Shown one piece after another: positions 8,795 through 18,208 of a DNA stretch of 64,000 bases. Below the pieces are notes generated by a model. The model searched no databases. It was not told where the DNA came from and saw nothing but the letters and a program-made list of their open reading frames with translations. Positions within the stretch are counted from its first letter, which is position 1; each line of letters starts with the position of its first letter. The position numbers and the translations under genes were made by a program. Source of the stretch: Deefgea tanakiae (GTDB lineage: Bacteria > Pseudomonadota > Gammaproteobacteria > Burkholderiales > Chitinibacteraceae); assembly GCF_019665765.1 (NCBI RefSeq), contig NZ_CP081150.1, positions 2,418,001-2,482,000 on the forward strand, in the 5' to 3' direction.

Positions 8795-9226
8795 TTATTT
8801 ATGCAAGCGGCGAATGCGCTCAGCTGGAGTAATAATATCAGTGAGGCGAATACCAAATTTATCGTTCACCACCACCACCTCGCCCTGCGCAATCAAACAA
8901 CCATTGACGAGCACATCCATAGGCTCACCAGCCATCCCATCGAGCTCAACCACCGAGCCTTGTGCAAGTTGCAACAAACTACGAATTGCAATTTTTGTGC
9001 GCCCTAATTCAACCGTTAAATTAACGGGAATATCGAGAATCATATCGATATTATTAGGCGCAGCTGTACCAGAACTAGGCGCATCAAAACGCTGGAAAAT
9101 ATCCGCAGCCTGCACGGTTGATGCATTATCGCTCGGCGCATCAGCAACTTCTTGCTCTGCTAAAGCCGCCGCCCAATCATCCATAATATCATCTGGGTTT
9201 TCTTCAGCTGTCGTTTCATCAGCCAT
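8795..9226 (-). CDS. fliN: Flagellar motor switch protein FliN
   Basis: C-ring protein that with FliM and FliG sets the rotation direction. 143 residues: an acidic variable N-terminus (1-55), then the SpoA domain with DIPVNLTVELGRTKI and the C-terminal GEVVVVNDKFGIRLTDI. The start codon shares one base with the fliM stop. Confidence 0.96.
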   Translation of the reverse strand: MADETTAEENPDDIMDDWAAALAEQEVADAPSDNASTVQAADIFQRFDAPSSGTAAPNNIDMILDIPVNLTVELGRTKIAIRSLLQLAQGSVVELDGMAGEPMDVLVNGCLIAQGEVVVVNDKFGIRLTDIITPAERIRRLHK

Positions 9227-10239
9227 TAGGATTCTCCACGGGTTTCTTCATCCTGCACGCCATTTAAAGCCTCGGCCGAGCCAAGCACTTTATCGACCTT
9301 CAATGCATATTGGCCATTAAGAATACCATACTTACACTCTAATACTGGCACGCTATCCACTGAAGCAATAATCGCCTCAGGTATATCCAAAGAAATCACA
9401 TCGCCCGTTTTTAAATTTAATATATCACCCAGCGTAATTTGGGCATTACCCAGTGTCGCCACCAAATTAACATCCGCATGATGCAGTTGCTTGCGTAGGA
9501 GCGATGACCAGCGATTATCGGACTCAATACGATCTGTCTGCATAGAGCTATACAACATATCGCGAATCGGCTCGATCATCGAGTATGGGAAGCAAACGTG
9601 GAAATCACCACCGCCTGCACCCAATTCAATTTTAAAGGTATAAGCAACAACGACTTCAGTGGGCGTTGCGATATTGGCAAACTGGGTATTCATTTCTGAG
9701 CGCATATAACTAAATTCACACTCAAAAACCGGCTTCCATGCTTTTTCGTACTCTTCAAATACGACTTCAAGCAGACGCTGGATAATCCGCTGCTCGGTGG
9801 GCGTAAAATCTCGCCCCTCAACCCGAACATGGTAACGACCATCCGAGCCAAAGAGATTATCAACCACCAAAAATACAAAATTCGGATCAAAAATAAATAA
9901 ACCCGTGCCACGCAAGGGTTTCATTTGAATCATGTTCAGATTGGTCGGCACAACCAAGTTACGGATAAACTCGCTGTACTTTTGCACCCGAATCGGGCCC
10001 ACACTAATCTCAGCGTTGCGGCGCATAAAATTATAAAGCGCAATGCGCAAATTACGCGCAAATCGTTCATTGATAATTTCCAGCGTTGGCATCCGCCCAC
10101 GCACAATGCGCTCTTGGCGACCAATATCATAGTTGCGGACAGCCGTAGGGTCGATGTCTTCCTCACCATCGTCCTCTTCACCGGTCACTCCGCGCAGCAG
10201 CGCATCGACCTCTTCTTGGGAGAGAATATCGTCAGCCAT
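9226..10239 (-). CDS. fliM: Flagellar motor switch protein FliM
   Basis: C-ring protein that binds phosphorylated CheY. The N-terminal CheY-binding motif ILSQEEVDALL (residues 5-15) is intact. It is followed by the CheC-like middle domain (GRMPTLEIINERFARN, SVGPIRVQKYSEF) and a C-terminal SpoA domain (VNLVATLGNAQITLGDILNL). 337 residues. Coupled to fliN by a one-base overlap. Confidence 0.96.
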   Translation of the reverse strand: MADDILSQEEVDALLRGVTGEEDDGEEDIDPTAVRNYDIGRQERIVRGRMPTLEIINERFARNLRIALYNFMRRNAEISVGPIRVQKYSEFIRNLVVPTNLNMIQMKPLRGTGLFIFDPNFVFLVVDNLFGSDGRYHVRVEGRDFTPTEQRIIQRLLEVVFEEYEKAWKPVFECEFSYMRSEMNTQFANIATPTEVVVAYTFKIELGAGGGDFHVCFPYSMIEPIRDMLYSSMQTDRIESDNRWSSLLRKQLHHADVNLVATLGNAQITLGDILNLKTGDVISLDIPEAIIASVDSVPVLECKYGILNGQYALKVDKVLGSAEALNGVQDEETRGES

Positions 10240-10280
10240 TATGTCTTTCTAAACCTAGTTTGGTACTCAATGAGATCGGA

Positions 10281-10835
10281 TTATTGATAAAAGTATTTTG
10301 TAAAGTTAACGCTCAATACGCCTTCGTCTTTCTCTTCAACCTCAAGTATTTGATTGATTCGTTCTCGTATTTGACGCGCCAATTCTTCTTGGCCTTCGGC
10401 CGTTTTCACTTCTTCTAGCGTTTTTGACCGCAGCAAACGATTTACCGCATCTAAGATTTTTGGCTGCACCGCCTTAATTTTTTCTTTATCTGCAGCATCG
10501 GCCAGCTCAACCATGATTTCTACCTGCAAAACTGACTCAGCTTCGCCACTCAAATTAACTGTGAAGGGCTGGTCTTGCAGCTTATCAAACACAGGTGGAG
10601 TACCTGGTTCTTTTTTTTCTTTTTTCTTTTCTTTTTTCTTTTCTTCACCATGGGCTGCAGCTTCTGCAGTCACCTCATCTGCACTCCCTTCCGCAGGGCT
10701 TTTCAATAAGAAAAATGCCAAACCACCCACGAGGATAAGAATAAAAACCAACAAACCAATCACGGCAATGATCAAAATATTTTTTTTCGATTTAGGCGCA
10801 GATTCTGCTTTTGCGTCTACTTTTGCTTCTGCCAT
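10281..10835 (-). CDS. fliL: Flagellar basal body-associated protein FliL
   Basis: Stator-associated membrane protein that supports motor torque. A short cytoplasmic N-terminus, one membrane helix (about 19-46), then a periplasmic stomatin-like domain. The linker (about 60-80) is a run of Lys/Glu repeats (EEKKKEKKKEKKEPG) from a purine tract prone to slippage. Ends YFYQ-type as in other FliL proteins. 184 residues. A 170-bp gap separates it from fliK. Confidence 0.94.
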   Translation of the reverse strand: MAEAKVDAKAESAPKSKKNILIIAVIGLLVFILILVGGLAFFLLKSPAEGSADEVTAEAAAHGEEKKKEKKKEKKEPGTPPVFDKLQDQPFTVNLSGEAESVLQVEIMVELADAADKEKIKAVQPKILDAVNRLLRSKTLEEVKTAEGQEELARQIRERINQILEVEEKDEGVLSVNFTKYFYQ

Positions 10836-11005
10836 TTCACTTCCTTTGCTACCACATGTTTACGAATTAATTTGATGTTCACCGCTACTCTTTACGGGGG
10901 TAACTGACATGCCCTGCGCATAAACAGCGAAAAAAGCCACTAATACAGCGAAAGATACATTAAAACAGGCACTAAGCAAGCAGTTTAGATGTAATGGATA
11001 ACAAA
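10836..11005. other. fliK-fliL intergenic gap
   Basis: 170 bp with no open frame and no convincing sigma-54 or sigma-28 promoter on the minus strand. fliL may therefore be read from the fliK promoter. Confidence 0.5.
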
Positions 11006-12196
11006 TCAGACAAATAAACTCAAGCCACCTTTTGCCACAGGCAATCGTAGTGGACCGAGTTCTTGCATTTTTTCTCCATCAATTCCAACTTGTGCACCAT
11101 AGACACCGCCTAAATTACGATTTGAGTTTTGTTGATTAAACCCCGATCCGGTCGCTGCTTGCTGGTTTTGATGCTGCTGTTGCTGATGCTGCTGTAGTGA
11201 GTCAGAAGCAACTTGTACATTAGTCAAGGTAAAGCCCTGATCTGCCAACAATGTCGTCAACTTAGGCATGGCAGCAGCTAAGGCCTCACGAACGGAGGCA
11301 TTTTGTGAGCTAAACACCACACTGGCTTGGTCTTGCGCCAGATTCAAGCGCACTTCCATCGGGCCTAAATTGGGCGGATTAAGTTGCATTTCAATTTTCT
11401 GTTCTTGGCGCCCCAGCATTAAGCCCACACGCTGCGCCACGGCGTCCCCCCAGCGAGACTCACCCACTGGGGTCGCAATATGATGAACAGGTACTTCAGC
11501 AGACTTAGAGTTAGCTTGGACCGTATTGAGCGTAGATTGAGGGCGCAACTCACTCGTTGTCGCAAGCGTCGTTTTTAACTCATTTGCAAAGATCGGCTCG
11601 CTCGCCTTTAAATCCAACTCTGGAACGATGGATTTTGCCGCACTAGCGGCAAGGCTTGCCGCATCGCTCGTGTCACTTAAAGCCTGATTTAGATCAGTCA
11701 CTGCTGCACTGGGATCAGTCGCCGACCCGCCGATTGGCGCCTTAGTTTGAAGGCCGTTCTGCGACAATCCCAAATTAAATGTCGGCAAGGCATTGCCAGC
11801 ATCAGCCAAAACCAAGGCCTCGTCACTTTGTTGATTCTGATTACCCTCACTCAATTGACTCGCTAGCTGCGCAGAGTCTGGCGCTAGTTCTGTAGTCACT
11901 TTCCCATTGGCCACGCCTTGTAACATGGCCAACCATGGGTCTACTGTAGCAGCCTGAACCTCTTCAGCGTTGTCGGCAACTTGAGCGGTCCCCTCGTTTG
12001 TGGCTGTTTTTTCCGATGCAACGGGTTTGGCCGCAGGGTCGGTACGAGCCTCTTCAGTCCGGTCTCGACTCAGCTCGCGTTTAAATTCACGACCAAAATC
12101 ATCATCGCGCCCCACACGTTCACGATTTGGCCGAGGCTCAATCGACTTAGCCGCAGGGGCTTGAATCTGTACCGGAGTTGTTGGAGACATTGCCAT
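11006..12196 (-). CDS. fliK: Flagellar hook-length control protein FliK
   Basis: Secreted molecular ruler that stops hook growth and switches export specificity. The N-terminal two-thirds is low-complexity Ala/Gln/Ser/Asp sequence as in all FliK. The C-terminal hook domain (about 245-335) has the family motif LNPPNLGPMEVRLNLAQD followed by REALAAAMPKLTTLL. It then has a Gln-rich stretch (QQHQQQQHQNQQ). First gene of the leftward flagellar run, 26 bp after a predicted sigma-54 start site. Confidence 0.93.
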   Translation of the reverse strand: MAMSPTTPVQIQAPAAKSIEPRPNRERVGRDDDFGREFKRELSRDRTEEARTDPAAKPVASEKTATNEGTAQVADNAEEVQAATVDPWLAMLQGVANGKVTTELAPDSAQLASQLSEGNQNQQSDEALVLADAGNALPTFNLGLSQNGLQTKAPIGGSATDPSAAVTDLNQALSDTSDAASLAASAAKSIVPELDLKASEPIFANELKTTLATTSELRPQSTLNTVQANSKSAEVPVHHIATPVGESRWGDAVAQRVGLMLGRQEQKIEMQLNPPNLGPMEVRLNLAQDQASVVFSSQNASVREALAAAMPKLTTLLADQGFTLTNVQVASDSLQQHQQQQHQNQQAATGSGFNQQNSNRNLGGVYGAQVGIDGEKMQELGPLRLPVAKGGLSLFV

Positions 12197-12233
12197 GATT
12201 GCACCCGAAAAAATAGACTTTGCAACAAGATAA

Positions 12234-12248
12234 GCAAAGACAGTGCCA
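12234..12248 (-). promoter_or_regulatory. Sigma-54-type promoter of fliK operon
   Basis: On the minus strand, TGGCAC, five bases, TTGC followed by T: exact -24/-12 spacing. Start of transcription falls near 12222, 26 bases before the fliK ATG. RpoN-dependent mid-class flagellar operons are well known in Pseudomonas and Vibrio. Confidence 0.7.
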
Positions 12249-12279
12249 GCGCTAGAATGCGCCGTGTTAAGCTTTCGTT

Positions 12280-13425
12280 ATGGCAGAAGATTCAGATCTC
12301 GAAAAAACCGAACCGGCCTCCCCCAAGCGCATTGAAGATGCGCGTAAAAAAGGGCAGGTACCTCGTTCGCACGAACTCACTACATTCGCTAGCTTGATGG
12401 CGGGATTAATCGCGGTTTTCGTACTTGCGCCAGATATCTATGCGGCAATGAAAGAAATCATGGTCAAAAGTTTTACTTTTAGCCGTAGCGATTTAGTCAG
12501 TACCCAGTTAATGCAAGAATCTCTCGTGCAGGCGCTAGGGGCCGCTCTAATCGCCCTACTTCCGGTCTTTGCTGCAGTCGCCTTGGTGGCCATCATGGTC
12601 CCTATTTTAATAGGCGGTTGGGTTTTTAGTATGGAGGCGCTCGGCCCCAATTTTGGCAAGCTTAATCCCGCAGCAGGGATAGGCCGGATGTTCTCAGTCC
12701 GCACCATCGTTGAAACCATCAAAACGGTCTTAAAATCTGCCCTAATTGGTGGCGTAGCGGGCTGGATTTTATGGGATGAAAAAGAGCAATTTATCAGCCT
12801 CATTAGCATGCCGCCTGACAGCGGTTTTTTAATGCTGTGGCAAATGATGAAGTACACGCTATTGATGACTGTCAGCGGCATGGCGGTGATTGTTCTGATC
12901 GACGTTCCGTATCAATTATGGGATTACTACAAAGGCTTGCGCATGACTAAAGAGGATGTGCGGCAAGAAAACAAAGAATCTGAAGGTGACCCTCACGTCA
13001 AAGGTAGGATCCGCCAACTCCAACGCGAAGCCGCACGCAAACGGATGATGGCTGAGATTCCTAAAGCCAATGTGGTGGTGACCAACCCAACGCACTATGC
13101 CGTAGCAATTCGATACGATGAGGAAATGCGAGCGCCAAAAATCGTTGCCAAAGGTTCGTTTTTGCTGGCAGAACGCATTATTGACTTAGCCAAAGAACAT
13201 AAAGTGACCGTTGTACGCACGCCACCCTTTGCGCGTGCGCTGTATCACCATGCCCAATTGGGCGAAGAAATCCCTGCTGCGTTGTATACTGCGGCAGCAG
13301 AGGTGCTCGCCTACATTTACCAACTGGATCAATATCGCAAAGAAGGTGGGCTTGAGCCGACCCTCAATACTGATCTACCCGTCCCTGCTGAACTCGACCC
13401 CGAATCACCCGCAAAGGGTATATGA
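12280..13425 (+). CDS. flhB: Flagellar export switch protein FlhB
   Basis: Membrane and cytoplasmic export-gate protein that autocleaves to switch substrate class. 381 residues: four membrane segments (about 30-215) and a cytoplasmic domain with the autocleavage site NPTH at 269-272, the canonical position. The final isoleucine codon and the stop lie inside copy 3 of the 45-bp palindrome, so the extreme C-terminus (KGI) is repeat-derived. Divergent from fliK. Confidence 0.97.
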   Translation: MAEDSDLEKTEPASPKRIEDARKKGQVPRSHELTTFASLMAGLIAVFVLAPDIYAAMKEIMVKSFTFSRSDLVSTQLMQESLVQALGAALIALLPVFAAVALVAIMVPILIGGWVFSMEALGPNFGKLNPAAGIGRMFSVRTIVETIKTVLKSALIGGVAGWILWDEKEQFISLISMPPDSGFLMLWQMMKYTLLMTVSGMAVIVLIDVPYQLWDYYKGLRMTKEDVRQENKESEGDPHVKGRIRQLQREAARKRMMAEIPKANVVVTNPTHYAVAIRYDEEMRAPKIVAKGSFLLAERIIDLAKEHKVTVVRTPPFARALYHHAQLGEEIPAALYTAAAEVLAYIYQLDQYRKEGGLEPTLNTDLPVPAELDPESPAKGI

Positions 13426-13462
13426 CTATAACCATTGATAAATAAAATGTTCAACAAGATAC
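13418..13462. repeat. 45-bp GTAT/ATAC palindromic repeat, copy 3
   Basis: Starts GTATATGACTATAACCATTG and ends CAACAAGATAC. It contains the flhB stop codon (13423-13425) and ends 18 bp before flhA. Confidence 0.8.
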
Positions 13463-13480
13463 ATCACCAAGGCGTCCACT

Positions 13481-15559
13481 ATGTGGCGTAACAAGCTCAC
13501 CACCCTCGCCATGCCTGCCTTGGTGCTGATGGTTCTCGGCATGATGATTCTGCCGCTACCGCCGTTGGCCCTCGATTTTTTCTTCACTTTTAATATTGCG
13601 CTTTCCATTATTGTTTTAATGGTCAGCCTTTACACGCACAAGCCATTGGAATTCTCGAGTTTTCCAACGGTTCTACTAATGACTACCTTGTTGCGACTCT
13701 CGCTCAATGTCGCCTCAACCAAACTGGTTCTCACAGAAGGCCATGCTGGTGGCGATGCCGCAGGTAAAGTGATCGAATCATTTGGACACGTACTAATTGG
13801 CGACAATATCGCTGTTGGTATCGTCGCCTTTATTATTCTAACCATCATCAACTTTGTCGTGATCACCAAGGGTGCCGGTCGGATTGCCGAGGTTTCGGCA
13901 CGCTTCACTTTGGACGCGATGCCCGGCAAGCAAATGGCGATTGACGCAGACTTGAATGCAGGCCTCATTGGTGAAGATGAAGCCCGTACGCGCCGCGCGC
14001 AGATTTCCGACGAAGCGAACTTTTTCGGTTCGATGGATGGTGCGAGTAAATTCGTTCGTGGTGATGCCATTGCCGGCATTCTGGTCATGGTCATCAACTT
14101 AATCGGTGGGATGCTCGTTGGCATGTTGCAACACAATATGCAATTCTCCGCCGCCGCAGAAACATACACCTTACTTACGATTGGTGACGGACTCGTCGCA
14201 CAAGTGCCAGCGCTAATTATTTCTGTGGCCGCAGGTATTGTTGTATCTCGTGTAGGGACCGATCAGGATTTATCGGAACAAATTCTTGGTCAGCTTTTTT
14301 CACGCCCACAGGTGATGTATGTCACCGCTGGCGTACTAGCTGTACTGGGCATTATTCCTGGCATGCCACACTTTGCCTTTTTATTGATGGCCGCGATTGC
14401 AGGCGGCTTAGCGTGGTTTGCCGAGCAAAACCTCCTTAGGCCAACAACAAGTGGGGGCGGAGGTGCAATAGGTAGTGGCACCGCGGCTGGCGCGACGCCT
14501 GCGCCCCCCGCTGATGCGCCGCTACAAGAAGTCAGTTGGAACGATGTACAACCCGTTGATCCAGTTGGGCTCGAAGTCGGTTATCGCCTGATTCCGCTGG
14601 TCGATCGCAATCAAGATGGTGAATTACTGCGCCGTATCCGTGGCATCCGTAAAAAGATCGCGCAGGATTTGGGCTTTTTAGTGCCTGCTGTACATATCCG
14701 CGACAATCTTGAACTCAAACCCAATCAGTATCGAATTCAACTCAAAGGGGTTGATGTTGGCGCAGGCGAAGCTTTTGTGGGTCAATGGCTGGCAATCAAC
14801 CCTGGCAACGCAGCAGGTACACTACCGGGAACGGCCACGACCGACCCAACATTTGGCCTACCCGCCACCTGGGTGGACGGTAGCATGCGTGACCAAGCGC
14901 AGGCGATGGGCTATACCGTGGTCGACGCCTCAACCGTCGTGGGCACTCACATTTCCAATATTCTGCAATCAAATGCTGCCGAACTACTGGGTCGCGAAGA
15001 AGTTCAAGCGCTGATTGATCACTTCGGTAAAGACTCGCCAAAACTGATCGAAGAGTTAGTGCCCAAAGTGGTGCCGATTGGTACGCTACAAAAAATCTTG
15101 CAAGCCCTGCTCGAAGACGGCCTGAATATTCGCGATCTACGAACCATTATTGAGACCTTGGCCGAGCATATTGTGCGTACTACCGATATCGATGAACTGA
15201 CCTCTGCCGTTCGCGTGGCACTTGGCCGCTCGATTGTGCATCAACTATTCCCTGGTGAAAACGAGCTGCAAGTTGTCGCTTTAGAACCACAACTAGAAAG
15301 CATTTTACTCTCAGCCGCCAGCGGAAAATCTCAAGGCGGATTAGAACCTGGTTTAGCAGAACGTTTGCTGCAACAAGCAGCAGCATTGACTGAACAATTA
15401 GAAATGCAGGGGATTAACCCCGTTTTAATCACACCAGTGCAATTACGCCCGATGTTATCGCGCTTTTTACGCCGTTCAATCCCTGGATTGCGCGTTATTG
15501 CGCATACCGAGATTCCCGATAGCAAGACGTTGCGAATTATTAATGTGCTCGGAGCCTAA
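13481..15559 (+). CDS. flhA: Flagellar export gate protein FlhA
   Basis: Largest export-gate subunit; forms the nonameric cytoplasmic docking ring. 692 residues: about eight membrane segments in the first 330, including the FHIPEP-family signature ARFTLDAMPGKQMAIDADL, a linker rich in Gly/Ala/Pro (325-350), then the cytoplasmic domain with GLEVGYRLIPLVD and a conserved C-terminus. Confidence 0.97.
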   Translation: MWRNKLTTLAMPALVLMVLGMMILPLPPLALDFFFTFNIALSIIVLMVSLYTHKPLEFSSFPTVLLMTTLLRLSLNVASTKLVLTEGHAGGDAAGKVIESFGHVLIGDNIAVGIVAFIILTIINFVVITKGAGRIAEVSARFTLDAMPGKQMAIDADLNAGLIGEDEARTRRAQISDEANFFGSMDGASKFVRGDAIAGILVMVINLIGGMLVGMLQHNMQFSAAAETYTLLTIGDGLVAQVPALIISVAAGIVVSRVGTDQDLSEQILGQLFSRPQVMYVTAGVLAVLGIIPGMPHFAFLLMAAIAGGLAWFAEQNLLRPTTSGGGGAIGSGTAAGATPAPPADAPLQEVSWNDVQPVDPVGLEVGYRLIPLVDRNQDGELLRRIRGIRKKIAQDLGFLVPAVHIRDNLELKPNQYRIQLKGVDVGAGEAFVGQWLAINPGNAAGTLPGTATTDPTFGLPATWVDGSMRDQAQAMGYTVVDASTVVGTHISNILQSNAAELLGREEVQALIDHFGKDSPKLIEELVPKVVPIGTLQKILQALLEDGLNIRDLRTIIETLAEHIVRTTDIDELTSAVRVALGRSIVHQLFPGENELQVVALEPQLESILLSAASGKSQGGLEPGLAERLLQQAAALTEQLEMQGINPVLITPVQLRPMLSRFLRRSIPGLRVIAHTEIPDSKTLRIINVLGA

Positions 15560-15733
15560 AATCGAACGGCCTTGCTTGCGCCTTTTAGCAAGGTGACGAA
15601 TCTTAAAAATGGCATAAAATTGTGTAGAAGGGCAGGAACAGTGATAATCGCCGTTTATTGCATGAACAGAAACTTGGGGCGTACTTGCTTAATGCACTTA
15701 TGTACGGAAACGCTGTGATCATTATTTCATCAT

Positions 15734-17269
15734 ATGCTCGTTAAAAAATTCTTCGGAGCCACCACCCGTGAAGCACTGCGCCAAGTTCGTGATGAACTGG
15801 GGCCGGATGCGCTGATCCTGTCAAATCGGCAAGTTGCCGGCGGCGGCATCGAGATCATGGCAGTGGCCGATGCGGATGTCGCAGCGCTAACCAACATCCA
15901 AACCGTTGCTGCGCCGCCCAAGCCAGCGACGCGCGCAGCGCAAAATGGCGCTCGCCTGATGAGTTCAGCGCAACAACAAGCACCAGCGGCCCCAACCATT
16001 AGCAAAGCATTAGCACGCTCGTATGCCATTCCTGATGATGAGCAAGAGCCGACGATAGACGACGTACCCTACGAGATTCCATCGGTTTTACGCAGCAATC
16101 GGCAAGCCAAACCCGCTGCAGTGCCCGTGCGCCCAGAAGTCACGTTCACTGATTACATCAGTCGACCCGACCCGATTGAGGAGCCACGTAAAGAACCTGC
16201 CGCACGCCCAACTCCGCCGCCGCGCCGCCCAGCTGTTGCAGAAAAACCACTACCGACATTTAGCTTTGAAGATGAAGTCGTCAAGCCCGTAGCACCGCCG
16301 GTAGATCAGGAAGCGATGCAAGATATTGCCCGCGAAATTCGCATGCTGCGTGGCTTGTTGGAAAGCCAAATGGCAGGCATGGCTTGGGGTGAACTCTCAA
16401 AGCATGCGCCAGAGAAATTGGAAGTGCTGCGCCAACTACTCAGTGCAGGTTTTTGTGCCGCTTTATCCCGTCAACTGATAGACAAAATGCCCAACGGCAT
16501 GAGCCTTGATACAGGGATGAAATGGGTCAAAGCGGCACTAACTCACAACCTGCCTTCGGTCAGCGCGAAAGACGATATCGTTGAACGCGGTGGTATATAC
16601 GCGCTGATTGGCCCGACTGGCGTCGGCAAAACGACCACAGTTGCCAAATTGGCTGCGCGCTGCGCACTGGCCTACGGCCCGCAATCGGTCGCACTCCTCA
16701 CCACCGATAGCTACCGGATTGGTGCACACGACCAGTTACGGATTTATGGCCGTATTTTGGGCGTACCCGTTCACGATGTGAAAGACGAAACCGATTTGCA
16801 GCTCACCTTAGGTGAATTGAGTGATCGGCACCTAGTTTTGATCGATACCGTCGGGATGGGGCAACGCGATCAACGAATTGGCGAGCAACTCGCGATGTTT
16901 GGTCAAGACAATGTAGGCACGGTGCTATTGCTATCGGCAAATGCGCAAGCGGGAACCCTGGATGACGTAGCAAGACGTTATAAAAACAATCATCTAGTCG
17001 GCTGCATTTTGTCTAAGCTCGATGAAACCATGGCGCTTGGCGGTTGCCTTGATGTCGCGATTCGCCATCGACTGCCGCTGCACTTTGTCACCAACGGTCA
17101 GCGCGTACCAGAAGATCTGCATCGCGCCAATTTAGCTTACCTGATCGATCGCGCGTTTCGTAATCCACAAGAAAACAGCGTATTTCATCTGCAAAAAGAT
17201 GAGTACCCACTATTTATGAGCACGCAAGATACACCGACCGACTTCACCCTCTCCACCCATTCGCGATGA
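15734..17269 (+). CDS. flhF: SRP-type GTPase FlhF
   Basis: Signal-recognition-particle family GTPase that places polar flagella. 511 residues: N-terminal basic/B domain (starts MLVKKFFGATTREALRQV), a long Pro/Ala-rich linker (about 70-190), an N-domain, then the G domain with [17 protein letters not shown] (about 291-307), TTDSYRIGAHDQL and LIDTVGMGQRD. It implies polar flagellation. The 174-bp gap before it holds the run CGTACTTGC...GTACG but no promoter I trust. Confidence 0.95.
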   Translation: MLVKKFFGATTREALRQVRDELGPDALILSNRQVAGGGIEIMAVADADVAALTNIQTVAAPPKPATRAAQNGARLMSSAQQQAPAAPTISKALARSYAIPDDEQEPTIDDVPYEIPSVLRSNRQAKPAAVPVRPEVTFTDYISRPDPIEEPRKEPAARPTPPPRRPAVAEKPLPTFSFEDEVVKPVAPPVDQEAMQDIAREIRMLRGLLESQMAGMAWGELSKHAPEKLEVLRQLLSAGFCAALSRQLIDKMPNGMSLDTGMKWVKAALTHNLPSVSAKDDIVERGGIYALIGPTGVGKTTTVAKLAARCALAYGPQSVALLTTDSYRIGAHDQLRIYGRILGVPVHDVKDETDLQLTLGELSDRHLVLIDTVGMGQRDQRIGEQLAMFGQDNVGTVLLLSANAQAGTLDDVARRYKNNHLVGCILSKLDETMALGGCLDVAIRHRLPLHFVTNGQRVPEDLHRANLAYLIDRAFRNPQENSVFHLQKDEYPLFMSTQDTPTDFTLSTHSR

Positions 17270-17308
17270 ATATCACCTCATTTTATTTCAAACGACAAGG
17301 GTTGCTTT

Positions 17309-18208
17309 GTGCCTAAACGCTGGCCTGATCAAGCGGCGGGCTTGCGGCAACTGGTTTCAACGCCCACCTGCCGCACGATCAGCTTGTCAGGCGGTCGTGG
17401 CGATGCCGGCACCACCACGCTGGTCATTAATTTAGCCGCCGCGCTCGCGGAGCGTGAACGTCAAGTCGTTGTACTTGATGAGTTTACGGGCCTACACAAC
17501 ATCCCGCATCGACTACATTTGGCTGCAGGCTTTGAGCTTGAACATGTATTGCGCCGTGAAGTCACTCTGTTTGATACCTTGATCGAGAGTCAATATGGCT
17601 TTGGCATTTTACCGATTGCCGCCCAACCTCATTTGCTCGCCAATCTAAACGAAGGCGAACAACGTTGGCTTGCGGCAGAGTTTGAACAACTGACTGAGCA
17701 ACTCGACTACCTGCTGCTCGATACTCGCCCTGCGATGTCGCAAAGCGTACCCAGCCTCTCGCTGGCGGCCGATGATGTTGTGATTGTCTTATCCAATCGC
17801 GCGGAGTCGCTGACCGATGCCTATGCCTGCATCAAGCAACTAGCCACTGAATATGCGCGCCGTGATTTTCGGGTTTTGGTCAATCGAGTCGCTAGCCTAG
17901 GTGAAGCGATGACTTTGTTTGAACGCGTTCGTGAAGTGGCGCAGCAATATTTAGGGGATGACATTCAACTCAAACTCATCGGCTACGTGCCTGAGGATGA
18001 ATGGCTCAACCGCGCCACCCGACTCGGCCGCCCCGTGCTGGAAGCCTTTCCCGATGCCGAAGCCAGCGCCGCAATACGCCAATTAGCGGATGCCATGTTA
18101 AGGTGGGTACCACCTCGCCAGTCAAACGGAACAATGGCTAGCATCATATACCGCCTAATCGAATCATCTAAGCTATTGTCTGAACGGATTCCCCATGGCA
18201 AGTACTAA
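17309..18208 (+). CDS. flhG: MinD-like flagellar number regulator FlhG, degenerate P-loop
   Basis: ParA/MinD-family partner of FlhF that limits flagellar number. 299 residues from a GTG start (AAGG upstream). The deviant Walker A region reads GGRGDAGTTTLVINLAAAL, where classical FlhG/MinD has GGKGGVGKT. Both signature lysines are gone: the first is Arg and the P-loop Lys is Thr. The Walker B-like LLLDTRPAMSQS is also altered. The fold is recognisable (LAAALAERERQVVVLDEF) but ATP hydrolysis is doubtful. The last 14 bases overlap the next gene, an MCE-system permease. Confidence 0.88.
   Translation: MPKRWPDQAAGLRQLVSTPTCRTISLSGGRGDAGTTTLVINLAAALAERERQVVVLDEFTGLHNIPHRLHLAAGFELEHVLRREVTLFDTLIESQYGFGILPIAAQPHLLANLNEGEQRWLAAEFEQLTEQLDYLLLDTRPAMSQSVPSLSLAADDVVIVLSNRAESLTDAYACIKQLATEYARRDFRVLVNRVASLGEAMTLFERVREVAQQYLGDDIQLKLIGYVPEDEWLNRATRLGRPVLEAFPDAEASAAIRQLADAMLRWVPPRQSNGTMASIIYRLIESSKLLSERIPHGKY

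Noticed and set aside
15560-15733. Possible sigma-54 promoter before flhF (TTGGGGCGTACTTGC)
   Set aside because: The distance between the GG and GC elements is one base off the required spacing.
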